Assembly (NCBI GenBank): GCA_030152425.1 | Contig: JASLJP010000102.1 | Location: 1-13,146, forward strand | DNA length: 13,146 bases | Direction: 5' to 3' | Source of the DNA: Aquirhabdus sp. | GTDB lineage: Bacteria > Pseudomonadota > Gammaproteobacteria > Pseudomonadales > Moraxellaceae | Shown here: piece after piece, positions 1-5,913 of the stretch | How the letters are laid out: each line of letters starts with the position of its first letter | Position numbering within the stretch: the first letter of the stretch is position 1 | Made by a program: the position numbers and the translations under genes | The notes under the pieces: generated by a model | Seen by the model: the letters and a program-made list of their open reading frames with translations, nothing else | What the model was told of the DNA's origin: nothing | Databases searched by the model: none

Positions 1-1323
1 GGCGTGTCGGTGGTGCATTACCTGGTTGCCCAAGGCTATAAGGTCGCGGTGACCGACACGCGCATCGACCCGCCGGGTCTGGTCGATCTGCCGGATGGTG
101 TTGCCTGTCATTTGGGCGGGCTGGACGCCGAGCTGCTATGCCGCGCCGATGAGATCATTTTGAGTCCGGGCCTTGCGCTGACCGAGCCTGCAGTGCAAGC
201 CGCTCTGGACAAGGGTGTCAGTGTCATTGGCGATATCCAGCTCCTGCGCCGTGCGACTCAGACGCCCATCGTCGCCATCACCGGATCGAACGCCAAAAGT
301 ACCGTCACCACCTTGGTTGGCGAGATGGCCATCACAGCCGGACTACGCACCGCCATCGGTGGCAATCTGGGTAAACCAGCGCTGGAGCTACTGGACAACG
401 ATCCTGAGCTGATCGTGCTTGAGCTGTCGAGCTTCCAACTGGAAACCACGACCAACCTCGCCGCCGCCGTTGCCGTATGTCTCAACATCAGTGAAGACCA
501 TATGGATCGCCATGGCAATATGCTCGGCTATCACACGGCCAAGCATCGGATCTTTCAGCAGTGCGAGCGCTATGTGGTGAACCGCGACGATCCGCTGACC
601 CGTCCCTTGATCGGCGACAACGTGCCGATGGCCAGCTTTGGCCTGAGCGCGCCAGATATCAATGATTTCGGCATCCTGCGCGATCTGGACGGCACCGTCT
701 GGCTGGCCAAAGGTCGTAACCGCCTTTTGGCAGCCAGCGAGATGAAGATCCAAGGCAGCCACAATATCGCCAATGCCTTGGCTGCGCTGGCGCTGGGCGA
801 GGCGGTGAAGTTGCCGATGGACGCCATGTTGGCGACCTTGCGCGAGTTTGCCGGACTCAAACATCGCTGCCAGTTCGTCGCCGAGCAAGAGGCGGTACGG
901 TTTTATAACGACTCCAAAGGCACCAATGTCGGCGCCACCTTGGCTGCGGTCGAGGGCTTGGGCGCGGCGTTATCGTCCAGCAACCCAGACCTCCCCGGTC
1001 ATAAACTGGCGGTGATCTTGGGCGGGGTGGGCAAAGGCCAAGACTTTAAACCGCTGGCGGCGTCCTTGGCACGCTTTGCGCGGGCGGTGGTGCTGATCGG
1101 CGAAGACGCGGGCGTGATCGAAGCCGCACTGCAGCCCCAGCTTGAGACACACAACGTGCCTGTCATCCATGCACAGACGCTGCATGATGCTGTGGCATAC
1201 TGCCGTCAGGCCGCTCAGCCGGGTGATGCGGTACTGCTATCGCCCGCGTGCGCCAGTTTTGATATGTTTTTGAATTACGAAGATCGTGGTGTGCAGTTTG
1301 AGCAACTGGTTCTCGGCCAGTAA
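1..1323 (+). CDS. murD: UDP-N-acetylmuramoylalanine--D-glutamate ligase MurD (5' end outside window)
   Basis: Cytoplasmic Mur ligase that uses ATP to add D-glutamate to UDP-MurNAc-L-Ala, the second amino-acid step of peptidoglycan precursor synthesis. The frame is open from base 1 (a Gly codon) and the visible 440 residues lack only the first 15-20 residues of a normal MurD, so the true start lies upstream. Visible landmarks, in order: the N-terminal nucleotide-binding remnant with VTDTR and SPG, the ATP P-loop AITGSNAKSTVTTLVGEMA (about residues 92-110 of the visible part), VLELSSFQLET, the NISEDHMDRH block, NDSKGTNVGAT, the ILGGVGKGQDF segment of the C-terminal domain, and the closing LLSPACASFDMF motif. 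The P-loop has Ala where E. coli has Gly (GSNGKST). ftsW follows on the same strand after 66-78 bp, a classic dcw-type pairing. The identification is firm. Confidence 0.97.
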   Translation, partial: GVSVVHYLVAQGYKVAVTDTRIDPPGLVDLPDGVACHLGGLDAELLCRADEIILSPGLALTEPAVQAALDKGVSVIGDIQLLRRATQTPIVAITGSNAKSTVTTLVGEMAITAGLRTAIGGNLGKPALELLDNDPELIVLELSSFQLETTTNLAAAVAVCLNISEDHMDRHGNMLGYHTAKHRIFQQCERYVVNRDDPLTRPLIGDNVPMASFGLSAPDINDFGILRDLDGTVWLAKGRNRLLAASEMKIQGSHNIANALAALALGEAVKLPMDAMLATLREFAGLKHRCQFVAEQEAVRFYNDSKGTNVGATLAAVEGLGAALSSSNPDLPGHKLAVILGGVGKGQDFKPLAASLARFARAVVLIGEDAGVIEAALQPQLETHNVPVIHAQTLHDAVAYCRQAAQPGDAVLLSPACASFDMFLNYEDRGVQFEQLVLGQ

Positions 1324-1341
1324 ATTTTAATCCCTAGGATA

Positions 1342-1372
1342 GTGCGCATATGCGGCACGGCTGGCGACAGCC
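1342..1372. other. Two small back-to-back hairpins between murD and ftsW
   Basis: Positions 1342-1358 form a near-perfect dyad (GTGC, then GCATATGC, then GCAC, with one extra G). It is followed at 1359-1372 by GGCTG-GCGA-CAGCC, a 5-bp stem closed by a GNRA-class tetraloop. There is no T-tract, so neither looks like a terminator. They could be mRNA-stabilising or processing structures in a murD-ftsW transcript. The structure is seen; the role is unknown. Confidence 0.4.
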
Positions 1373-1401
1373 TGTCATTGCGATGAGAGATGTTGTACAC
1401 C

Positions 1402-2610
1402 ATGTTAAAAAATGCAAAATCACAATTTCAGGCCGGTTGGGTGCGTTTTCTGGCATTGCCGTCCTTGATCGACGAATTGACCGCACGACGCTTGCTGGTC
1501 TTTAGTGTCCTGACGCTGCTCTGTATCGGCACGACCATGATCGGCTCGGCGTCGATCCCCTATGGCGACTATAAATTTCATCAACCGCTGTACTTTATCA
1601 CCCGCCATTTGATGTATCTGCTGATCGGCATCATGGCGGTGTATCTCGCGACCAAGGTGCCACTCAAGCTCTGGTTTGGCCAGACCTTCCTGCTGTGGGT
1701 GGTCGTGGTCATCCTGCTGGTGATGGTGCTGCTGCCGGGGATCGGTTCGGAAGTGAACGGCTCGAAGCGCTGGATCAGGCTGGCGGGCTTTACGTTCCAG
1801 CCTTCGGAGCTGGCCAAGTTTGCCATGGTGCTGTTTACCGCCGACTACGTGGTGCGCCGTGAGGATGAAATCCGCTTTAGCTGGTCGGGCTTCTTTCGCC
1901 TGCTCGGGCCGATGGTTTCGGTGCTGATCCTGCTGCTGCTGGAGCCTGATCTGGGCGCCAGTGTGGTGGTGGTCGCCAGTATGATGGCGGTGTTCTTTCT
2001 CGCCGGTGCGCCGATCCGTCAGTTTGGCGTGTTGATCGGCGGGGCATTGATTGCCTTGGCCGCCGCGATCCTGTTAGAGCCATACCGACTCAAGCGTCTG
2101 ACCACCTTTGCCAACCCGTGGGATGACGAGCTGGGCGCCGACTATCAGCTCAAGCAAAGCTTGATCGCCTTTGGTCGTGGTGAGATCACCGGCACCGGCC
2201 TCGGCCATAGCGTGCAAAAGCTCTCCTATCTGCCTGAAGCGCATACCGACTTTTTGCTGGCGATCATCGGTGAGGAGTTGGGCTTTATCGGCATCGTCTG
2301 CCTGTTCAGCCTGCTATTTATCATGGTCATCTCCTGCATGCGCATCGGCCATCGCGCACTGGTCAATCAGTATGCTTCGGCTGGCTATCTGGCCTATGGC
2401 ATCGCCACTATCTTTCTGCTGCAGATTTTGGTGAATGGCGGCATGAACATGGGGCTGCTGCCGACTAAAGGGTTGACCTTGCCATTTATCAGCTATGGGG
2501 GCACATCGCTGATCATGTCGATGATGATGGTGGGTGTATTGCTGCGCATAGATCAAGAAACGCAAAAACCCAAGCCGCGTAGCGCCCGCGAGGCGTACCT
2601 CAGCGGCTAA
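1402..2610 (+). CDS. ftsW: Septal peptidoglycan glycosyltransferase FtsW (SEDS family)
   Basis: Polytopic inner-membrane SEDS protein that polymerises lipid II into glycan strands at the division septum together with FtsI. The sequence has the expected 10 or so hydrophobic segments after a short basic cytoplasmic N-terminus. Family blocks visible are NGSKRWIRLAGFTFQPSE, LLLLEPDLGAS, YQLKQSLIAFGRGEITGTGLG, the PEAHTDF motif carrying the catalytic Asp (codon at 2248-2250), IIGEELGFIG, and the closing PTKGLTLPFISYGGTSL. The frame also allows an ATG at 1390. However, the only purine-rich stretch (GAGAG, 1385-1389) abuts that codon, whereas it lies 12 nt before the ATG at 1402, so 1402 is mildly preferred. 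The gene is convergent with gluQ, with only 19 bp between the stops and no obvious T-tract terminator. murG, which follows ftsW in the E. coli cluster, is absent here. Confidence 0.96.
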   Translation: MLKNAKSQFQAGWVRFLALPSLIDELTARRLLVFSVLTLLCIGTTMIGSASIPYGDYKFHQPLYFITRHLMYLLIGIMAVYLATKVPLKLWFGQTFLLWVVVVILLVMVLLPGIGSEVNGSKRWIRLAGFTFQPSELAKFAMVLFTADYVVRREDEIRFSWSGFFRLLGPMVSVLILLLLEPDLGASVVVVASMMAVFFLAGAPIRQFGVLIGGALIALAAAILLEPYRLKRLTTFANPWDDELGADYQLKQSLIAFGRGEITGTGLGHSVQKLSYLPEAHTDFLLAIIGEELGFIGIVCLFSLLFIMVISCMRIGHRALVNQYASAGYLAYGIATIFLLQILVNGGMNMGLLPTKGLTLPFISYGGTSLIMSMMMVGVLLRIDQETQKPKPRSAREAYLSG

Positions 2611-2629
2611 ACCGCCCATATTGCGCGGG

Positions 2630-3535
2630 TCAGCGATACGTGCCGGCCAGCGCAGTGCCGGGTGTTATTTTTTTGCGATCCCAGACCGCCACGGCGCGCA
2701 GCAAAAACTGCGCAACGCTGTCGGCCTCGACCCTCGCTTGTCCCAAGGCTGCAAAGGCCAGTCGTAGACCTGAGATCGGGTCGTCCAGATCCAAGGCTGC
2801 GGCCAGATTTTGCTTCGACAGCTTTTGCCCGTCGGCATTCATTGCCAGCGGGATATGGCTATAGCGCGGCTCGACCGCCTGTCCAAATCCCCCCGCAGCG
2901 CCTAACTCACGCAAACAGTGCCGTAGCCAGATCTGGCGTGCGGTGTTGTCCAGCAGGTCTGCACCGCGCACGATATCGGTCACGCCCTGCAGGATGTCGT
3001 CGACCACCACCGCCAGTTGATAGCTGATGATACCATCGCGGCGGCGCAGCACCACATCCCCCGTGGTTTGGGCGAGATTTTCGCAGACCTGTCCCTGTAG
3101 CTGATCATCAAAGCAGATCACCTCATCCGGCACGCGTAGGCGTACGGCGTTGCCCTGCAGTGGTAGGCCGAGGTCACGGCAGGTGCCGGGGTAGGCACTG
3201 GTGGGATGGATGCTGAGCTGTTTGCGGCTACAGGCGCAGCCATAGACGAGGCCACGCGCATGGAGCAGGTCGATGCTGGCGTTGTAGCGGTCGAGATGCT
3301 CGGACTGTCTGAGGATCGCCGCATCGCTGTCTAGGCCATAGCGGTGGAGGGCGCGCAGGATCTCGGTCTCTGCACCGGCCAGATTGCGTGGCAGGTCGGT
3401 GTCTTCGATGCGTACCAGCCAGCGGCCGCCATGCGTGCGGGCATCGCACCAACTGGCCAGCGCTGCGATGAGGGAGCCAAAATGCAACGGGCCGGTTGGC
3501 GATGGCGCAAACCGACCCGTATAGGATGTCTTCAT
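2630..3535 (-). CDS. gluQ: Glutamyl-Q tRNA(Asp) synthetase (GluQRS)
   Basis: Truncated paralogue of glutamyl-tRNA synthetase, lacking the anticodon-binding domain. It activates glutamate and attaches it to the queuosine base in the anticodon of tRNA-Asp. At 301 residues it has the usual size for the family. The HIGH-like class I signature is PSPTGPLHFGS (residues 11-21) and the KMSKS-like loop is KLSK (237-240). The zinc site CxC...Y...C that marks GluQRS is intact (C100, C102, Y115, C119). The ATG at 3535 lies 21 bp after the dksA stop on the same strand, so the pair is almost certainly one transcript. A dksA-gluQ operon is well known in enteric bacteria. There is no strong Shine-Dalgarno, which fits coupling to dksA translation. 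Confidence 0.96.
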   Translation of the reverse strand: MKTSYTGRFAPSPTGPLHFGSLIAALASWCDARTHGGRWLVRIEDTDLPRNLAGAETEILRALHRYGLDSDAAILRQSEHLDRYNASIDLLHARGLVYGCACSRKQLSIHPTSAYPGTCRDLGLPLQGNAVRLRVPDEVICFDDQLQGQVCENLAQTTGDVVLRRRDGIISYQLAVVVDDILQGVTDIVRGADLLDNTARQIWLRHCLRELGAAGGFGQAVEPRYSHIPLAMNADGQKLSKQNLAAALDLDDPISGLRLAFAALGQARVEADSVAQFLLRAVAVWDRKKITPGTALAGTYR

Positions 3536-3556
3536 CAGAGGGCAGATGCCGGCGGC

Positions 3557-4054
3557 TTAGCCGTTGGCTTGCTTTTCTTTGATCTCGGCCAGTGTTTTGC
3601 AGTCGATGCACTGGGTTGCCGTTGGACGGGCTTCCAGACGACGCAGACCGATTTCGATGCCGCAGGTCTGGCAGTAGCCATAGTCTTCGTCATCGATATC
3701 TTTGATCGATTTTTCGATTTTACGGATCAGTTTACGCTCACGGTCACGGGTGCGCAGTTCGATGGCGAACTCTTCTTCCTGTGTGGCACGGTCATTGACG
3801 TCGGCCATCGAGGCTGACTCGTCCTGCATATGGCTCATGGTGCGGTCGACTTCTTGCATCAGTTCGGCGCGCCATGCGGTCAGGATGCGACGGAAATGGT
3901 TCATCTGACCGTCAGACATATACTCTTCACCATCGGTCAGCACATAGGGATCGATGCCGTACAAACTGACAGCAGTGCCCGCCAGTGCGGTGATAGCTGG
4001 TTTGGATTTCGCTTTTGCAGCGCTTTTGCGCGGTGTCTTGGTCGAGTCTGTCAT
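3557..4054 (-). CDS. dksA: RNA polymerase-binding transcription factor DksA
   Basis: Binds the secondary channel of RNA polymerase and, with ppGpp, reprograms transcription in the stringent response. The protein has 165 residues, about 14 more than E. coli DksA. The surplus is a Lys/Ala/Ser-rich N-terminal tail ending near VSLYGIDPY. The body is canonical: EEYM at 43-46, the coiled-coil arm, and the arm tip ADVNDRA with the two acidic tip residues D85 and D88 and A90. Next come TQEEEFAIELRTRDRERKLI and a four-cysteine zinc finger (C128, C131, C149, C152) within the near-invariant GLRRLEARPTATQCIDCKTL stretch. It is therefore the zinc-bearing form. gluQ follows in the same operon. Upstream, at 4158-4173, is a sequence resembling a sigma-54 promoter pointing toward this gene. 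Confidence 0.97.
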   Translation of the reverse strand: MTDSTKTPRKSAAKAKSKPAITALAGTAVSLYGIDPYVLTDGEEYMSDGQMNHFRRILTAWRAELMQEVDRTMSHMQDESASMADVNDRATQEEEFAIELRTRDRERKLIRKIEKSIKDIDDEDYGYCQTCGIEIGLRRLEARPTATQCIDCKTLAEIKEKQANG

Positions 4055-4350
4055 GTCTGGGTTACCGTTTTACCTGTATTTCTGCTTAAAGCGGCATCCG
4101 ATCTGCAAACGCTTGCGATGCGTGAGCCGCCAAACCTATTCGTTCAATGACTATAAAAGCCAAATTTGTGCCAAATGCCTTCAATATGCGACTTTATGAC
4201 AGCAACTGGACGGCGAGAAAAAAGAGCGGCGATCTATTTTCAGCGCGTCTTTTAGCACGCTTTTGCCAGTGGCGCAAGAGGCTAATCGAAAACATGTCGC
4301 ACGATACAATGGCAAATCCCATTCATCGTTTATGGGGGCACTGTGCCGGA
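4055..4350 (-). other. dksA upstream region; no gene seen
   Basis: This 296-bp gap lies between the end of cpdA and the start of dksA, both on the minus strand. Open frames that cross it on the plus strand run straight into antisense cpdA and look spurious. On the minus strand a C-T6-C run (plus-strand A-run 4218-4223) follows GC-rich sequence with only weak pairing, so a cpdA terminator is possible but not convincing. A GGCAC-T-GTGCC dyad sits at 4337-4347, immediately after the cpdA stop codon, without a T-tract. The main feature is the promoter-like site at 4158-4173. Confidence 0.5.
4158..4173 (-). promoter_or_regulatory. Sigma-54-like -24/-12 element upstream of dksA
   Basis: Read on the minus strand the site is TGGCAC-AAATT-TGGCT. 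It has a perfect TGGCAC -24 box, the GG and GC dinucleotides at the correct spacing, and a relaxed -12 box (TGGC for TTGC). Predicted initiation is near 4147, giving a leader of about 93 nt to the dksA ATG. A sigma-70-like TATAGT (4155 down to 4150) overlaps just downstream, but no -35 box stands at 16-18 bp from it. No convincing activator dyad was found upstream, so the call is tentative. A match this good is expected by chance a fraction of once in a window of this size. Confidence 0.35.
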
Positions 4351-5217
4351 TTAGTAGCCTGCGGAATGGATGTCGATGCCTGCAGGAAGTTCACGCACGC
4401 GCGATACCGCGGTCTCAAAGCGACCATCAGGATACAGGTCAAACCAGCGATAGCCAGGGGGCAGCAGATCAACGGTAAAAGTTTGCGACAGCGGCTTAAA
4501 CTGCACGCAGGTCGACGGGCAGCCGAGCACCGTGATGCCGTGGTGCACTGCCTCAAATTCTTGATGGATATGGCCGTGGATCACCAGCCGGACTTGCGGC
4601 GCGTCTTGAATAATCGCCCAGAAATCGGCGGCGTTGGCCAGTCCCGAGGCGTCGATCCAGCGAGAGTCGACCGTGAGTGGGTTGTGATGCAGGGCGATCA
4701 ATACATGGCGGGTCGGGTAGCGGGCGAGCTGCAGGCGGAGCCAGTCCAGTTCCTCTGCACTAAAGCTGCCACCGATCTCATGGTCTTTGGCTGAGTTCAG
4801 CATCAGCACGACCCAGTCTGACCCCAGCTCGATGACGTTTTTGTTGACCCACGCACTGTCGTCACCACTTTGGATAAACAGCTGACTCAGGTCATGGTTG
4901 CCCTGTAGCCATACATAAGGGGCGTGCAAGGCCTGCATGGTCTGCAGAAAACGTTGATAGACCGGTTTGCTTGGCGCCTGTGCGATATCGCCAGTGGCGA
5001 GGATGAGCTGGACGGTAGCGTCGGTGACGGCAGCGCCGGGCGCGGAAGGCAGGCGTTGCTCATGTTGAATGAGGCGGATGACGGACTGAAAGCTGTCTTC
5101 AGTATTCATGCCGAGCAGGCGTGCGCCAGTATCCACAAACAAGTGCGGATCTGTCAGTTGCACGATACGTATCGGCACAGAATTGGGGCTGGAGACAGTC
5201 AGTACATCAGCATTCAA
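4351..5217 (-). CDS. cpdA: 3',5'-cyclic-AMP phosphodiesterase CpdA
   Basis: Class III cyclic nucleotide phosphodiesterase of the calcineurin-like metallophosphatase fold. It hydrolyses cAMP to AMP and so damps CRP/Vfr-type signalling. All metal-binding motifs are present: D23-x-H25 (TDPHLF), G76-D77 (TGDIAQ), GNHD at 106-109, the HH pair at 177-178 (ALHHNPL) and HGHIHQ at 214-219. The segment GCPSTCVQFKP and the terminal GY match E. coli CpdA closely. The start is TTG (5217-5215): no ATG or GTG exists between it and the in-frame upstream stop, and GGAG (plus-strand CTCC, 5226-5229) sits 8 nt before it. The next in-frame ATG (residue 37) would remove the first metal motif. It is monocistronic or the first gene of a transcript. 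A region of about 700 bp separates it from the divergent porin. Confidence 0.95.
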   Translation of the reverse strand: MNADVLTVSSPNSVPIRIVQLTDPHLFVDTGARLLGMNTEDSFQSVIRLIQHEQRLPSAPGAAVTDATVQLILATGDIAQAPSKPVYQRFLQTMQALHAPYVWLQGNHDLSQLFIQSGDDSAWVNKNVIELGSDWVVLMLNSAKDHEIGGSFSAEELDWLRLQLARYPTRHVLIALHHNPLTVDSRWIDASGLANAADFWAIIQDAPQVRLVIHGHIHQEFEAVHHGITVLGCPSTCVQFKPLSQTFTVDLLPPGYRWFDLYPDGRFETAVSRVRELPAGIDIHSAGY

Positions 5218-5225
5218 CGGGTGAT

Positions 5226-5229
5226 CTCC
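5226..5229 (-). promoter_or_regulatory. Shine-Dalgarno that fixes the TTG start of cpdA
   Basis: The minus strand reads TGGAGAT with the GGAG core exactly 8 nt before TTG. An ATG just upstream (inside the same stretch) is in another frame and stops after five codons. This supports the rare TTG initiation codon rather than a downstream start. Confidence 0.7.
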
Positions 5230-5380
5230 ATGTCATTGTTGTTATTAATGATGTTTGTATAAATGGTGCAGCATCATAATGACGGGTTGCAGAGCGACAT
5301 TGACGAGATCTCAATCTTTATGCGCCTTATATTACATGTGTTTGGTCTGTATTTATAGTGGCCAATGACCTCTAGTCGTT

Positions 5381-5402
5381 GCCTAAAAATACCCTTTTAG
5401 GC
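5381..5402. repeat. Perfect 8-bp inverted repeat (GCCTAAAA / TTTTAGGC)
   Basis: The arms at 5381-5388 and 5395-5402 are perfectly complementary around a 6-nt loop. The T and A tracts lie inside the stem, not after it, so it is not a standard terminator. It sits between cpdA and the porin control region. A second short dyad, GCGAT-G-ATCGC, follows at 5408-5418. Either could be an operator or a hairpin; nothing in the sequence identifies the protein that would bind. Confidence 0.45.
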
Positions 5403-5458
5403 TGTGCGCGATGATCGCTCAGTGCCCTGCTGTGTGAACTGCTATACATACGGCGTGG

Positions 5459-5517
5459 TGATACGAAATGGTGCAAAAATGCGCTAAATAAGCACAAAAA
5501 TAACGCATTTACGTGCA
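5459..5517 (+). promoter_or_regulatory. Weaker NtrC-like half-sites, upstream part of an enhancer array
   Basis: Three 17-bp blocks begin at 5459, 5480 and 5501, exactly 21 bp (two helical turns) apart. Each keeps part of the TGCAC-N7-GTGCA pattern: the first and third have a perfect right half (GTGCA at 5471-5475 and 5513-5517), while the second is TGCGC-TAAATAA-GCACA. The second block is a near copy (3 differences in 17) of the block at 5528-5544. They could be low-affinity NtrC sites helping oligomerisation. Individually they are weak; the phasing and clustering are what make them notable. Confidence 0.35.
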
Positions 5518-5527
5518 AAAGCGATTA

Positions 5528-5544
5528 TGCACTAAATAAGTCCA
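5528..5544 (+). promoter_or_regulatory. Probable NtrC-binding dyad, site 2
   Basis: TGCAC-TAAATAA-GTCCA has one mismatch from the TGCAC-N7-GTGCA dyad recognised by the nitrogen regulator NtrC (GlnG). It starts 22 bp, about two helical turns, before the better site at 5550, so two NtrC dimers could lie on the same DNA face. Its centre is about 115 bp upstream of the predicted sigma-54 start. Confidence 0.45.
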
Positions 5545-5549
5545 TATTA

Positions 5550-5566
5550 TGCACAGAATTGGTGCG
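5550..5566 (+). promoter_or_regulatory. Probable NtrC-binding dyad, site 1
   Basis: TGCAC-AGAATTG-GTGCG matches the NtrC consensus arms (TGCAC and GTGCA) at 9 of 10 positions with the correct 7-nt spacer, and it resembles the glnA enhancer sites of E. coli. Its centre lies about 93 bp upstream of the start predicted from the sigma-54 element at 5625-5640, a normal enhancer distance. Site and spacing are read directly; binding is inferred. Confidence 0.6.
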
Positions 5567-5624
5567 TATTTAGGATGATTTATGGGGTGCATGCAAATGC
5601 GTACGGCGGGGCATTGATACAAAT

Positions 5625-5640
5625 TGGCGCAGGATGTGCA
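5625..5640 (+). promoter_or_regulatory. Sigma-54 (RpoN) -24/-12 promoter for the porin
   Basis: The site is TGGCGC-AGGAT-GTGCA, with GG at 5626-5627 and GC at 5638-5639, exactly the 10-bp separation RpoN needs. Against TGGCAC-N5-TTGCA it differs only at A to G in the -24 box and T to G in the -12 box. The expected start is near 5651, which leaves a leader of about 263 nt before the porin ATG. A second, poorer match (TGGCAT-GACAT-TTGTA, 5767-5782) has the GG but GT in place of GC. It would give a 120-nt leader and should be kept as the alternative. Confidence 0.6.
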
Positions 5641-5913
5641 GGAATACTTACGATCTTTAGCAAATTTTTATAACAAACAGAAATAATTTTATCGAAATAT
5701 TATCAATAGATATAAAGCTTTGTTACACAATAGTTCGGGTAACGGCCTACAGGTGTTGTGTGAACTTGGCATGACATTTGTATTAATAACTTCGACTGAA
5801 ATCGAAAGTCTCACAGCCTATCCAGCAAATCGCGGCAAACGCCGCAAGTTTAAAGGATGGGTGAGGTGATATCCATAACTGATATGAATCAATGTTCTTG
5901 GGGAGCAAGAAAT
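5641..5913 (+). other. Long AT-rich leader of the porin gene
   Basis: If transcription starts near 5651, this is the 5' untranslated region. It holds a short stem TTCGA-N6-TCGAA (5791-5806), a GC-rich hairpin GCGGC-AAAC-GCCGC (5832-5845), and an IHF-like TATCAA-N4-TAT (5701-5713). A possible sigma-70 -10 box, TATAAA, lies at 5711-5716, with only a poor -35 (TTATCG, 5689-5694). No known riboswitch was recognised. In-frame ATGs at 5857 and 5884 lack usable ribosome binding sites. Confidence 0.4.
5900..5905 (+). promoter_or_regulatory. Strong ribosome binding site that sets the porin start at 5914
   Basis: GGGGAG lies 8 nt before ATG 5914. The ATG at 5857 in the same frame has only AAAGG directly abutting it. 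Starting at 5914 also puts a basic n-region and a clean signal peptide at the N-terminus. Confidence 0.75.

Noticed and set aside
2612..2628. CCGC...GCGG pairing between the ftsW and gluQ stops as a terminator
   Set aside because: Only four base pairs with no T-tract on either strand.
4147..4794. Plus-strand 215-codon open frame across the dksA-cpdA gap
   Set aside because: Most of it is antisense to cpdA, which is a clear enzyme gene. Its composition is that of a shadow frame.
5433..5448. CRP/Vfr-like site TGTGA-N6-ATACA near cpdA
   Set aside because: Only the left half matches TGTGA-N6-TCACA. It is too weak to claim cAMP feedback.
5857..5913. Longer porin N-terminus from ATG 5857
   Set aside because: Its only Shine-Dalgarno-like bases abut the ATG, and it would bury the signal peptide behind 19 polar residues. 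ATG 5914 has GGGGAG 8 nt upstream.
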